A stretch of DNA of 54,125 nucleotides from Bacteroidaceae bacterium (GTDB lineage: Bacteria; Bacteroidota; Bacteroidia; Bacteroidales; Bacteroidaceae): positions 1 through 54,125 of the forward strand of contig JAEEOB010000016.1 of NCBI GenBank assembly GCA_016284045.1, written 5' to 3'. The notes beneath the pieces are model-generated. The model did not search any database, was not told the origin of the DNA, and saw only the letters and a program-made list of their open reading frames with translations. Below, one piece after another: positions 7,818 to 14,726 of this stretch. Numbering within the stretch: position 1 is the stretch's first letter; every line of letters starts with the position of its first letter. The position numbers and the translations under genes are program-made.

Positions 7818-9077
7818 ATGTTAATTCGTGAAATATATAAATTCAGCCTCCTCTGTCTTACCTTTTTGCTGTGGACTCAGCACACACCTGCACAGCAGCC
7901 CAATGAAAACCCGTTGATGCGCTCCGACCTCATGGAGATGCAGACACTCAAAAATCTGGGATTTAATGTCACTGACGGCAACATGGTCTATCTCCTGAAA
8001 ACGGGCCATGACAAGTTTGAGGATCTTTTTAAGTATATAGCCAAGGCTGAGAACTTCATACACATGGAGTATTTCAACTACCGTAACGATTCCATAAACT
8101 CCATTCTTATTCACCTCCTACATCAGAAAGCACAGGAGGGAATTGAAGTCAGGGTCATGTATGATGCGTTCGGAAACAGCTCCAACAATCAGCCTTTCTC
8201 CAGAGCAAAACATGACTCGATATGCGCTCTCGGTATTCAGCTTGAGAAATTCGACCCGCTTAATTTCCCGTGGCTTACACATATCTATCCCCGTGACCAC
8301 CGGAAAATCGTCGTCATCGACGGGCAAGTAGCTTATACCGGTGGGATGAACGTGGCTGACTATTATATCGAAGGACTGAAAGGAATCGGGCCATGGAGAG
8401 ACATGCACATGCATATCGAGGGACCTGCGGTTATTGATATTCATAAGATTTTTATCAAGATGTGGGCGAAGCAGACAGGACAACTGCTAACGGGTATTCG
8501 TTATTTGCCACCCTGTGAGAAAAAAGGTAATATCAGGATGGCTGTCATCGACCGTGAACCAAATGTTACAAATCGGTCCATTAGACAGCTGTATATCTCA
8601 ATGCTCGATAACGCTCAGAAAAACGTTAAAATCGTCAGCCCGTATTTCATGCCGACCGCCTCTTTGCGTAAAGCCATCAAAAACGCGGTCAAGAGGGGGG
8701 TAGATGTGCAAATCATGCTCTCAGAGAAGAGCGATGTGCCCATGACTCCCCATGTCGTGCATTTCTGGGGAAGACAGATGGCGAAGGCGGGAGTGAAAGT
8801 ATATCTCTATCAGACGGGATTCCATCATACGAAAATCATGACTGTGGATGACTCTTTCTGCACAATTGGATCATCGAACCTTGATGCAAGGAGCCTTCGT
8901 TATGATTACGAAATCAACACCGCTGTTTTCAATAAGGACATCACAATGCAGCTAGTCAACATGTTTGAGGAAGACAAAAAAGAATCAGTCTTGCTCGATG
9001 ATGCCAAATGGCAAAAGATTTCTGCTTGGCATAAGTTTGTCGGATGGTTCGGACATATTCTCACACCCGTCATGTGA
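7818..9077 (+). CDS. phospholipase D / cardiolipin synthase-like protein with N-terminal export signal
   Basis: Contains two PLD catalytic HKD motifs: HRKIVVIDGQVAYTGGMN in the first half and HTKIMTVDDSFCTIGSSN in the second, as in bacterial cardiolipin synthases that join two phosphatidylglycerols. Instead of the two N-terminal transmembrane helices usual for Cls, it has one hydrophobic stretch (FSLLCLTFLLW) followed by PAQQ, which resembles a cleavable signal peptide. The enzyme may therefore be periplasmic or peripherally membrane-bound. I chose the ATG at 7818 over in-frame TTG codons at 7809 and 7812, giving 419 aa. Alternative: a periplasmic phospholipase or nuclease of the same fold. 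Confidence 0.82.
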   Translation: MLIREIYKFSLLCLTFLLWTQHTPAQQPNENPLMRSDLMEMQTLKNLGFNVTDGNMVYLLKTGHDKFEDLFKYIAKAENFIHMEYFNYRNDSINSILIHLLHQKAQEGIEVRVMYDAFGNSSNNQPFSRAKHDSICALGIQLEKFDPLNFPWLTHIYPRDHRKIVVIDGQVAYTGGMNVADYYIEGLKGIGPWRDMHMHIEGPAVIDIHKIFIKMWAKQTGQLLTGIRYLPPCEKKGNIRMAVIDREPNVTNRSIRQLYISMLDNAQKNVKIVSPYFMPTASLRKAIKNAVKRGVDVQIMLSEKSDVPMTPHVVHFWGRQMAKAGVKVYLYQTGFHHTKIMTVDDSFCTIGSSNLDARSLRYDYEINTAVFNKDITMQLVNMFEEDKKESVLLDDAKWQKISAWHKFVGWFGHILTPVM

Positions 9078-9143
9078 TTTCCCTCTCTTCTCGTCTTCTT
9101 GTCTTCATAAAAACGAGGCAACTTGTTTTTTTCACCATTAGAA

Positions 9144-9180
9144 ATGTAAATAGTAAATAGTAAATCGTAAATAGTAAATG
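9144..9180. repeat. AAATAGTAAATAGTAAATCG repeat that includes a start codon
   Basis: A 6-8-bp unit (GTAAATA, with TCGTAA variants) repeats about five times. The last unit, AGTAAATG, supplies the ATG of the following gene at 9178. Similar tracts lie at 6966-7000, 17631-17646, 48450-48470 and 53983-54016. Confidence 0.75.
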
Positions 9181-10707
9181 AGAAAGTCTTTTCTTTTATC
9201 CTTTATCGTTGCAATTGCTTTCTTTTCATGTGTCAAAGCACAGCAGCCTGAAAAGATGCTGACCATCAACCGCTATCAACAACCAAAGAGAGAATTCAGG
9301 GGAGCATGGATGCAGTGTGTCAACGGAATGTATCTCGGAAAATCTATGCAGGAGATACGCGACATGCTTACCAATCAGCTTAACGTGCTGCAGAGAGCTA
9401 ACATCAACGCCATCATTTTTCAGGTACGACCTGAAGGTGACGCACTCTATAAGTCAAACTATGAGCCATGGAGCCGTTATCTCACTGGGCAGCAGGGATT
9501 GCCGCCTTCTGATGGATGGGACCCGTTGCAATGGATGATTGAACAATGCCATGCCAGAGGGATGGAGTGCCATGCATGGATTAATCCTTATAGGATGAAA
9601 ACAAAGAACACTACCCAGATGGCTGCCTCACATCCCGCTATTCAACATCCCGACTGGATTATCCCTTACGGAGATCTCCTTATCCTCAACCCAGCGCTTG
9701 AGATGGCAAGATTGCACACTTGCGTGGTCGTAGAGGATATTCTTAAACATTACGATGTCGATGGCATACACATGGACGACTATTTTTATCCTTATCCGGA
9801 GGGTGGAATGGAATTCAATGATATTGAGTTCTACAATCGTGACCCGAGGGGATTCAATAACATTGCCGACTGGAGACGTGATAATGTCAACATGCTCATT
9901 CGCGACCTTCACCAACTTATACGCGAGGTAAAGCCTTGGGTGAAATTCGGTATCTCACCTTTTGGCATATACCGAAACGACAAGTCTGGGCAGAACACCG
10001 CATACGGAAGTGCGACTAACGGACTACAGAACTACGACGACCTATACGCTGATGTGCTCAAATGGGAGCAGGAGGGATGGGTGGATTATCTACTGCCACA
10101 AGTGTATTGGAATTTTGGAACCAAAGCCGCTGATTATGGCATTCTGCTTAACTGGTGGAACGACTATTGTAAGAACCGCCCTGTTTTTATCGGACAGGAT
10201 GTTGAAAGAACCGTGAAAGGACAGGACCCTAACGACCCTAACAGACACCAGATGGATGCGAAATACCGCCTCCAACGACAGTTGACTAACATCAAGGGGT
10301 CTTGCCAGTGGTATGCTGCCGCAGTGGTCAACAATCCTGGAAATTACGAAACAATTCTCGAGAAAGTATATCATCCGTATCCTGCCCTGCAGCCACTGAT
10401 GCCTTTTATTGACAATCAACCGCCTAAAACACCGAAAAAACTTAAAGTGAAGCTGCAAAACGGCATCACTATGCTTACTTGGAAGAAAGACCGCACAAGG
10501 AAAGAGATGAGCAAGGCGATAGCTTACGTCATTTATGACTTCCCACCTGACCAGATTATCGACCTCGAAAATCCGGCGAACATCAGGGCGATTACAAGAA
10601 GCAACTCTGTGGCTATGCAGGGCGACTTCTACGGACATACCATTCTCGTCACAGCTATCGACCGCCTGCACAACGAATCACTCCCCGCCATTCTCAAAAT
10701 CGAATAA
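9178..10707 (+). CDS. GHL10 (DUF187) family glycoside hydrolase-like protein with C-terminal FN3-like domain
   Basis: Exported protein of 509 aa in the glycosyl-hydrolase-like 10 family, whose members resemble TIM-barrel hydrolases; some act on peptidoglycan or related glycans. The signal peptide region contains FFSCVKAQQ. Cys18 could be lipidated, or cleavage could follow Ala22; the lipobox is poor. Family landmarks are EFRGAWMQCV (residues 39-48), NAIIFQVRPEGDALY, GMECHAWINPYRM, VDGIHMDDYFYPYP (likely catalytic Asp pair), WVKFGISPFGIYRN and VDYLLPQVYW. Residues of about 425-509 (PKTPKKLKVK onward) look like an FN3-type beta-sandwich. Its start codon is formed by the end of a simple repeat. 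Confidence 0.85.
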   Translation: MRKSFLLSFIVAIAFFSCVKAQQPEKMLTINRYQQPKREFRGAWMQCVNGMYLGKSMQEIRDMLTNQLNVLQRANINAIIFQVRPEGDALYKSNYEPWSRYLTGQQGLPPSDGWDPLQWMIEQCHARGMECHAWINPYRMKTKNTTQMAASHPAIQHPDWIIPYGDLLILNPALEMARLHTCVVVEDILKHYDVDGIHMDDYFYPYPEGGMEFNDIEFYNRDPRGFNNIADWRRDNVNMLIRDLHQLIREVKPWVKFGISPFGIYRNDKSGQNTAYGSATNGLQNYDDLYADVLKWEQEGWVDYLLPQVYWNFGTKAADYGILLNWWNDYCKNRPVFIGQDVERTVKGQDPNDPNRHQMDAKYRLQRQLTNIKGSCQWYAAAVVNNPGNYETILEKVYHPYPALQPLMPFIDNQPPKTPKKLKVKLQNGITMLTWKKDRTRKEMSKAIAYVIYDFPPDQIIDLENPANIRAITRSNSVAMQGDFYGHTILVTAIDRLHNESLPAILKIE

Positions 10708-10708
10708 A

Positions 10709-10741
10709 CGTCTCTAGGTAGAGACGCAATGTAGTGCGTCT
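10709..10741 (+). promoter_or_regulatory. two mutually exclusive hairpins between the GHL10 gene and yjbQ
   Basis: CGTCTCT (10709-10715) pairs with AGAGACG (10720-10726). Alternatively AGACGCA (10722-10728) pairs with TGCGTCT (10735-10741). The two stems share bases, so only one can form. No T-run follows. The element lies just after the GHL10 stop codon and 30 bp before yjbQ. It could be an RNA switch or simply a dispersed inverted repeat. Confidence 0.4.
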
Positions 10742-10770
10742 TCTAACTAAACAAAACTATAATCTCAATA

Positions 10771-11184
10771 ATGATTCACCAACTTGAAATCACGTTGAAA
10801 CCTATGTCGCGCGGCTTCCATCTTATCACTGCCGACATCGTCCGACAGCTTCCAAAACTCCCACAGACTGGAATCATCAACATCTTCACTAAGCACACCA
10901 GCTGCGGACTCTCAATCAACGAAAACTGTGACCCGGATGTCAGAACGGATATGAATACTATTTTCAACCGGCTTATACCGGAAAACCGCCCTGATTATGA
11001 GCACACCCTCGAAGGACCGGACGACATGCCGGCTCATGCCAAATCTACTTTAAGCGGTGTCAGCATAACTATTCCCATCACCAGAGGAAGGCTCAATCTT
11101 GGAACATGGCAGGGCATCTACTTCGGGGAATACCGAAATTACGGGGGATCACGATCGCTCGTCATCACTATCATCGGAGAATAA
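10771..11184 (+). CDS. yjbQ: YjbQ family protein (UPF0047)
   Basis: Small protein of 137 aa in the YjbQ/UPF0047 family, for which a secondary thiamine-phosphate synthase activity has been described. Conserved motifs are HTSCGLSINENCDPDVRTD (residues 42-60), YEHTLEGPDDMPAHAKSTL (71-89) and TWQGIYFGEYRN near the end. The two His-containing loops form the presumed active site. Its length matches the family. The true biological role is unsettled in general, and the neighbours give no clue here. Confidence 0.9.
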   Translation: MIHQLEITLKPMSRGFHLITADIVRQLPKLPQTGIINIFTKHTSCGLSINENCDPDVRTDMNTIFNRLIPENRPDYEHTLEGPDDMPAHAKSTLSGVSITIPITRGRLNLGTWQGIYFGEYRNYGGSRSLVITIIGE

Positions 11185-11288
11185 CTGATTTATAAACTAC
11201 GATGGATATTCCTTTTGTGTGTTTGAATCTGTCTGTTTCCATGTAGGACGCATGCGTATACGGTTAGCTTCCTTTAAATAATATCATT

Positions 11289-12350
11289 ATGTTAACAAAA
11301 CACATTACATACTGTCTGAACTTGGTGATGCTGCTGTCATTCAGCTGCGCCTTGCTTTTCATGCAGTCTTGTGATTCGTGTAGTGACAAAAAAACTGGAA
11401 AACAGATACAAAAGACGAAGAAAACACGCAAACGCTCTATATCAAATCCAGACTCCACTGCAGTCGATTCGCTGACTTTGGACTCTCTTCTAAACGACTC
11501 ACTGAATAACGAAGAAGTTTCGGATTCTATCGATACACAAGCCGACTACTTGGCTAACGAGGAACAGGCTGATTCTGTCATGGACGACAAATTGCTCACA
11601 CCTGAACAGTTTGCCGTGAAAAACTTTGTCGAGGTGAAGGCCGTCATACCTGATGTCATCGAGGAAATACGCTATTGTTCCGACCACAATTTCGTCGGCA
11701 GACGAATCTGTGGATATCTGGAGCCTGTGGCGCTAATGACTAAAGAGGGTGCGGAAGCACTTAAGAAAGCAGCAGACGAATTGAGAAAGAAAGGGTACAG
11801 AATCAAAATATTTGATGCCTATCGCCCCGATGATGCAGTTCAGCATTTCAGAAGGTGGGTGGGAGACTTGAACGACCAAAAGATGAAAGACGAGTTTTAT
11901 CCAGATATCGACAAAGAACTGTTGTTCAAGGAAGGATATATCTCTTCGCGCTCAAAGCATTGTCATGGAAGCACTGTCGATCTTACTATTTGTGACACCA
12001 CTGGAGTGGAAATCGACATGGGAGGCCATTTCGACTTTTTTAGTGAGACTTCACATGCAAACTATACTGATTCTCTAACGGAACTTCAAATCAACAACCG
12101 AGCCGTTTTAAGAAAAGCAATGGAAAACAACGGGTTTAAAGGTGCTGGAACTGAATGGTGGCATTTTTCTCTTGTTGATGAGCCTTATCCGGAATCTTCT
12201 TTTAACTTCCCTGTCAGAAGGCTCCAGAACATGCTCCCAAAAGCCAATAATAATTCTAATTGCAATAACGCCAAACCAGCAAAAAACAATGCTCAACCTG
12301 CTATAAAAAATACCAGACCTGCTGTATATAAAGCAAAGCCTGCTAAATAA
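11289..12350 (+). CDS. VanX-like D-Ala-D-Ala dipeptidase, lipoprotein (M15D)
   Basis: Zinc peptidase of family M15D, which cleaves D-alanyl-D-alanine. The catalytic part (about residues 115-310) has IRYCSDHNFVGRRICGY, the substrate Arg in FDAYRPDDAVQHF, zinc ligands in SKHCHGSTVDL (His, Asp) and the Glu/His pair in GTEWWHFSLVDEP. The N-terminus has a hydrophobic stretch ending FMQSC, a plausible lipobox. An acidic Ser/Asp-rich linker (about residues 40-110) would let the enzyme reach away from the membrane. The C-terminal 30 residues are a low-complexity Lys/Asn/Ala/Pro tail with degenerate xKPAK units. In Gram-negatives such enzymes usually serve cell-wall recycling or nutrition rather than vancomycin resistance; no vanH/A partners are near. 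Confidence 0.85.
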   Translation: MLTKHITYCLNLVMLLSFSCALLFMQSCDSCSDKKTGKQIQKTKKTRKRSISNPDSTAVDSLTLDSLLNDSLNNEEVSDSIDTQADYLANEEQADSVMDDKLLTPEQFAVKNFVEVKAVIPDVIEEIRYCSDHNFVGRRICGYLEPVALMTKEGAEALKKAADELRKKGYRIKIFDAYRPDDAVQHFRRWVGDLNDQKMKDEFYPDIDKELLFKEGYISSRSKHCHGSTVDLTICDTTGVEIDMGGHFDFFSETSHANYTDSLTELQINNRAVLRKAMENNGFKGAGTEWWHFSLVDEPYPESSFNFPVRRLQNMLPKANNNSNCNNAKPAKNNAQPAIKNTRPAVYKAKPAK

Positions 12351-12382
12351 TCCTTTCCCCTTAAATCCCTATCTCCCATATC

Positions 12383-12434
12383 TCCTATAATTCCCATAAC
12401 TCCTATAATTCCCATAACTCCTATAATTCCCATT
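12383..12434. repeat. 18-bp tandem repeat, about 2.9 copies
   Basis: Unit TCCTATAATTCCCATAAC repeats perfectly at 12383-12400 and 12401-12418, then partially to 12434. It lies between the convergent ends of the dipeptidase gene and queF. Degenerate copies precede it (CCCATATCTCC). Confidence 0.85.
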
Positions 12435-12463
12435 GACTGGAGCTATTCTGTGTCTGAAAAACA

Positions 12464-12934
12464 CTAAAGTTCCCCCATTCCGTGATTCATAAAACGGTGT
12501 TCTGCAAGCTTTTCGTATTTCGTACCTGGACGACCGTAATTTGCGTATGGATATATGGATATTCCACCACGTGGGGTGAATATCCCCGTCACCTCTATAT
12601 ATTTCGGATCCATCAGACGTATAAGATCTTTCATGATTTTGTTGACGCAGTCCTCATGAAAATCACCATGATTACGAAAACTGAACAGATAGAGTTTCAA
12701 GCTTTTGCTCTCAACCATTCGTACATCTGGAATATACTTGATTTTAACCTCAGCAAAGTCTGGCTGTCCAGTTATCGGACAAAGACTCGTGAACTCAGGA
12801 CAGTTGAACAACACCCAGTAGTCATTGTCCTGATGTTTGTTCTCAAATGTTTCCAAGACTTCCGGACTATAATCCATCCGGTATTCAGTTTTCTTACCTA
12901 AGGACTTCAAGCCCTCATTCTCACGTCCTTCCAT
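12464..12934 (-). CDS. queF: NADPH-dependent 7-cyano-7-deazaguanine reductase
   Basis: Reduces preQ0 to preQ1 in queuosine synthesis. It is the short (unimodular) QueF, 156 aa. Visible motifs are [19 protein letters not shown] with the thioimide-forming Cys52 and the acid Asp59, the family motif [21 protein letters not shown] (NADPH side), and the C-terminal [15 protein letters not shown]. It is the last gene of the minus-strand yhhQ-queC-queF cluster, 106 bp after queC. That gap contains a pyrimidine tract, so it may have extra control. Confidence 0.95.
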   Translation of the reverse strand: MEGRENEGLKSLGKKTEYRMDYSPEVLETFENKHQDNDYWVLFNCPEFTSLCPITGQPDFAEVKIKYIPDVRMVESKSLKLYLFSFRNHGDFHEDCVNKIMKDLIRLMDPKYIEVTGIFTPRGGISIYPYANYGRPGTKYEKLAEHRFMNHGMGEL

Positions 12935-13025
12935 AATATGAGTTTTTGCTTTTTATAAGTTGTCAATCTTTTTTGTGTAAAAAATGGCCAATCTTTTTCT
13001 GTTTAAACATCAAGACGCTATAGAC

Positions 13026-13057
13026 CTTCTTCTTGTCTTCTTATCTTCTTGTCTTCA
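13026..13057. repeat. CTTCTTGTCTTC-type tract overlapping the queC 3' end
   Basis: Pyrimidine tract with repeating CTTCTTGTCTTCTTATCTTC wording. The queC stop (TAA, 13043-13041) and its last five sense codons (MKTRR) are the complement of this tract, so the repeat has become coding sequence. Confidence 0.75.
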
Positions 13058-13706
13058 TTAAGAATTGTTCTAACCCCCTTCGTCTTAGCTTACATGCGGG
13101 ACATTCACCGCATCCGTCACCGACAATTCCATTATAGCACGTCAGTGTCTTATCACGGACTAAATCAAACACTCCCAGCTCGTCTGCCATTGACCATATT
13201 TCGCATTTATTAAGCCACATCAATGGAGTATGTATCACAAACTGCTCATCCATAGCTAAATTCAAACTCACATTCAGAGAGCGGATAAACGAGTCGTGGC
13301 AGTCTGGATAGCCTGAATAGTCGGCCTGACCTACACCGGTCACCAGGTTCATGCAACCTAACTCACGGGCATGAACTGCGGCTATCGACAAAAAAAACAG
13401 GTTACGGCCTGGAACAAACGTGTTTGGAGGGCTGTCTATTGGCTTTTCTTTGTCCATCTCAACGCTGGTATCTGTCAAGGAGCATCCGCTGATGATACTA
13501 CTGATGAAGCTGGCATCAACCAATTTCCACTCAACACCAGCTATCTGGGCGATTTCTCGAGCCTGATCTACCTCATTCGAATGTTTCTGACCATATGTAT
13601 ATGTTATAGCATATACTTTCTTAAATTCACGCTTGGCCCAATACAAACAAGTAGTACTGTCCTGGCCACCAGAAAATACCACCAATGCCGAATCCTTATC
13701 TAACAT
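13041..13706 (-). CDS. queC: 7-cyano-7-deazaguanine synthase
   Basis: Converts 7-carboxy-7-deazaguanine to preQ0 using ATP and ammonia. The N-terminal PP-loop ([16 protein letters not shown], residues 9-24) binds ATP. The C-terminus holds the zinc site made by Cys190, Cys199, Cys202 and Cys205 ([16 protein letters not shown]). [18 protein letters not shown] and YPDCHDSF are also typical. At 221 aa it is full length. The final residues (MKTRR) come from an intergenic repeat. It starts 28 bp after yhhQ and is surely cotranscribed with it. Confidence 0.96.
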   Translation of the reverse strand: MLDKDSALVVFSGGQDSTTCLYWAKREFKKVYAITYTYGQKHSNEVDQAREIAQIAGVEWKLVDASFISSIISGCSLTDTSVEMDKEKPIDSPPNTFVPGRNLFFLSIAAVHARELGCMNLVTGVGQADYSGYPDCHDSFIRSLNVSLNLAMDEQFVIHTPLMWLNKCEIWSMADELGVFDLVRDKTLTCYNGIVGDGCGECPACKLRRRGLEQFLMKTRR

Positions 13707-13733
13707 AATTGTGCTGCGTTTTTGATATGTTGC

Positions 13734-14423
13734 CTATAAATCGTTTAATTTGAATGGATTATATGAAATGTTCTTGTCATAAACATCCGTTTCTTCTTTC
13801 AATTTAACATAGCGGACAACTCGAATCGTTACAGGCAATACGATTATCTCATAAATTGTTTTGAGTGTCACTTGAACCAACATCATTTTAAATAACTCAC
13901 TGTTGGACATCAATCCACCAAAAGCTAAGGGGAAGAATATCAAAGAGTCGGCACCTTCACCGCCTAACGTACTTAGGATAGCTCGCCAGGAAAAATGTCG
14001 TCCTTTGCTTGATATTTTCATCTTGCTCATTATCATGGCATTGATAAATGAACCAATCAAAAAAGCTGCAAATGATGCGAAGGCAATGCGAGGAGCAAGA
14101 CCAAATACAAAATTAAACGACTCTTCTCCTTCCCAAAAAGGAGCGCAGGGGAGAGCACAGGCGAGACCGCCGAGAGCAACTACAAAGAAATTCATCACAA
14201 AACCCATCCAGATGATAAGGCGGGCTTTCTTATAACCCCATACTTCTGCGATGCAGTCGTTCAGAATATAAGAAATTGGAAAAACGATAAAACCTGCGGT
14301 AATCGAGATGGAACCTAACTGGATAATCTTTGTACCCAACAAATTTGAGGAAATCAGGCATACACAAAACAGGATGCCCATCAACATGTAAGTCACGCTT
14401 ACATGGCTAACATTTTTTTGCAT
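13734..14423 (-). CDS. yhhQ: queuosine precursor transporter (YhhQ/VUT family)
   Basis: Inner-membrane protein of 229 aa with about six hydrophobic segments, in the YhhQ family that takes up preQ0/preQ1. Typical sequences are FIVFPISYILNDCIAEVWGYKKARLIIWMGF and, near the C-terminus, KTIYEIIVLPVTIRVVRYVK. Placement upstream of queC and queF, behind a preQ1-I-type riboswitch, supports a role in precursor salvage. The ATG (14423-14421) lies four bases from the 3' end of the riboswitch pseudoknot, so ligand binding could block translation initiation. Confidence 0.92.
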   Translation of the reverse strand: MQKNVSHVSVTYMLMGILFCVCLISSNLLGTKIIQLGSISITAGFIVFPISYILNDCIAEVWGYKKARLIIWMGFVMNFFVVALGGLACALPCAPFWEGEESFNFVFGLAPRIAFASFAAFLIGSFINAMIMSKMKISSKGRHFSWRAILSTLGGEGADSLIFFPLAFGGLMSNSELFKMMLVQVTLKTIYEIIVLPVTIRVVRYVKLKEETDVYDKNISYNPFKLNDL

Positions 14424-14424
14424 A

Positions 14425-14458
14425 GTTCTTGTTTTTTACGTGGTGTTCAAGCACACGG
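14425..14458 (-). promoter_or_regulatory. preQ1-I-type riboswitch in the yhhQ leader
   Basis: On the minus strand CGTG (14457-14454) and CACG (14442-14439) form stem P1, enclosing the 11-nt loop TGCTTGAACAC. After P1 comes the A-rich linker TAAAAAA and then CAAG (14431-14428), which pairs with CTTG of the loop to form the pseudoknot P2. This order, the loop ending ACAC, and the A-rich tail match the compact class-I preQ1 aptamer. The first stem is short (4 bp). The ATG of yhhQ follows CAAG after four bases, which suggests translational control. The genes behind it (transporter, queC, queF) are the expected targets. Confidence 0.75.
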
Positions 14459-14498
14459 TTGAACTTGTACGTTCAACATGTATTTATAATTTCGAGTG

Positions 14499-14506
14499 CA
14501 AAGGTA
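14499..14506 (-). promoter_or_regulatory. -7 element (TACCTTTG) of the yhhQ-queC-queF operon
   Basis: Minus-strand TACCTTTG fits TAnnTTTG. Transcription would start near 14492 and give a leader of about 70 nt holding the hairpins and the preQ1-I-like aptamer. TTGTTG lies upstream at roughly the -33 distance. Confidence 0.65.
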
Positions 14507-14565
14507 CGACTTTTTTTCTCAACAACAAAACTTGAACTTCTGAAAACTATATTTTGAGATAAAAA

Positions 14566-14597
14566 TTTTGAAATATGGAAAAATAAGACTAACTTTG
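14566..14597 (+). promoter_or_regulatory. promoter of the PBP1A gene (TTTTG, 19 bp, TAACTTTG)
   Basis: TTTTG at 14566-14570 and TAACTTTG at 14590-14597 are spaced by 19 bp, matching the -33/-7 layout of Bacteroidota primary promoters. It is divergent from the que promoter. The leader to the ATG at 14727 is about 120 nt and includes degenerate ACTCCC repeats. Confidence 0.65.
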
Positions 14598-14726
14598 CAA
14601 GTTGAATTAAAAGATACTGACAACGGATTAACCAAAGACTTTGTCTGCGCTGCGTGGGATGGGAACAATCGCTTGTTTTTACTCCCAGTTCTATCCCAGT
14701 TTTAACTCCCATTTAAAATAAATATA

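Noticed and set aside
11289-12350. Vancomycin-resistance gene
   Set aside because: Although VanX-like, there are no vanH/vanA/vanRS neighbours, and the protein is a predicted envelope lipoprotein in a Gram-negative, so wall recycling is more likely.
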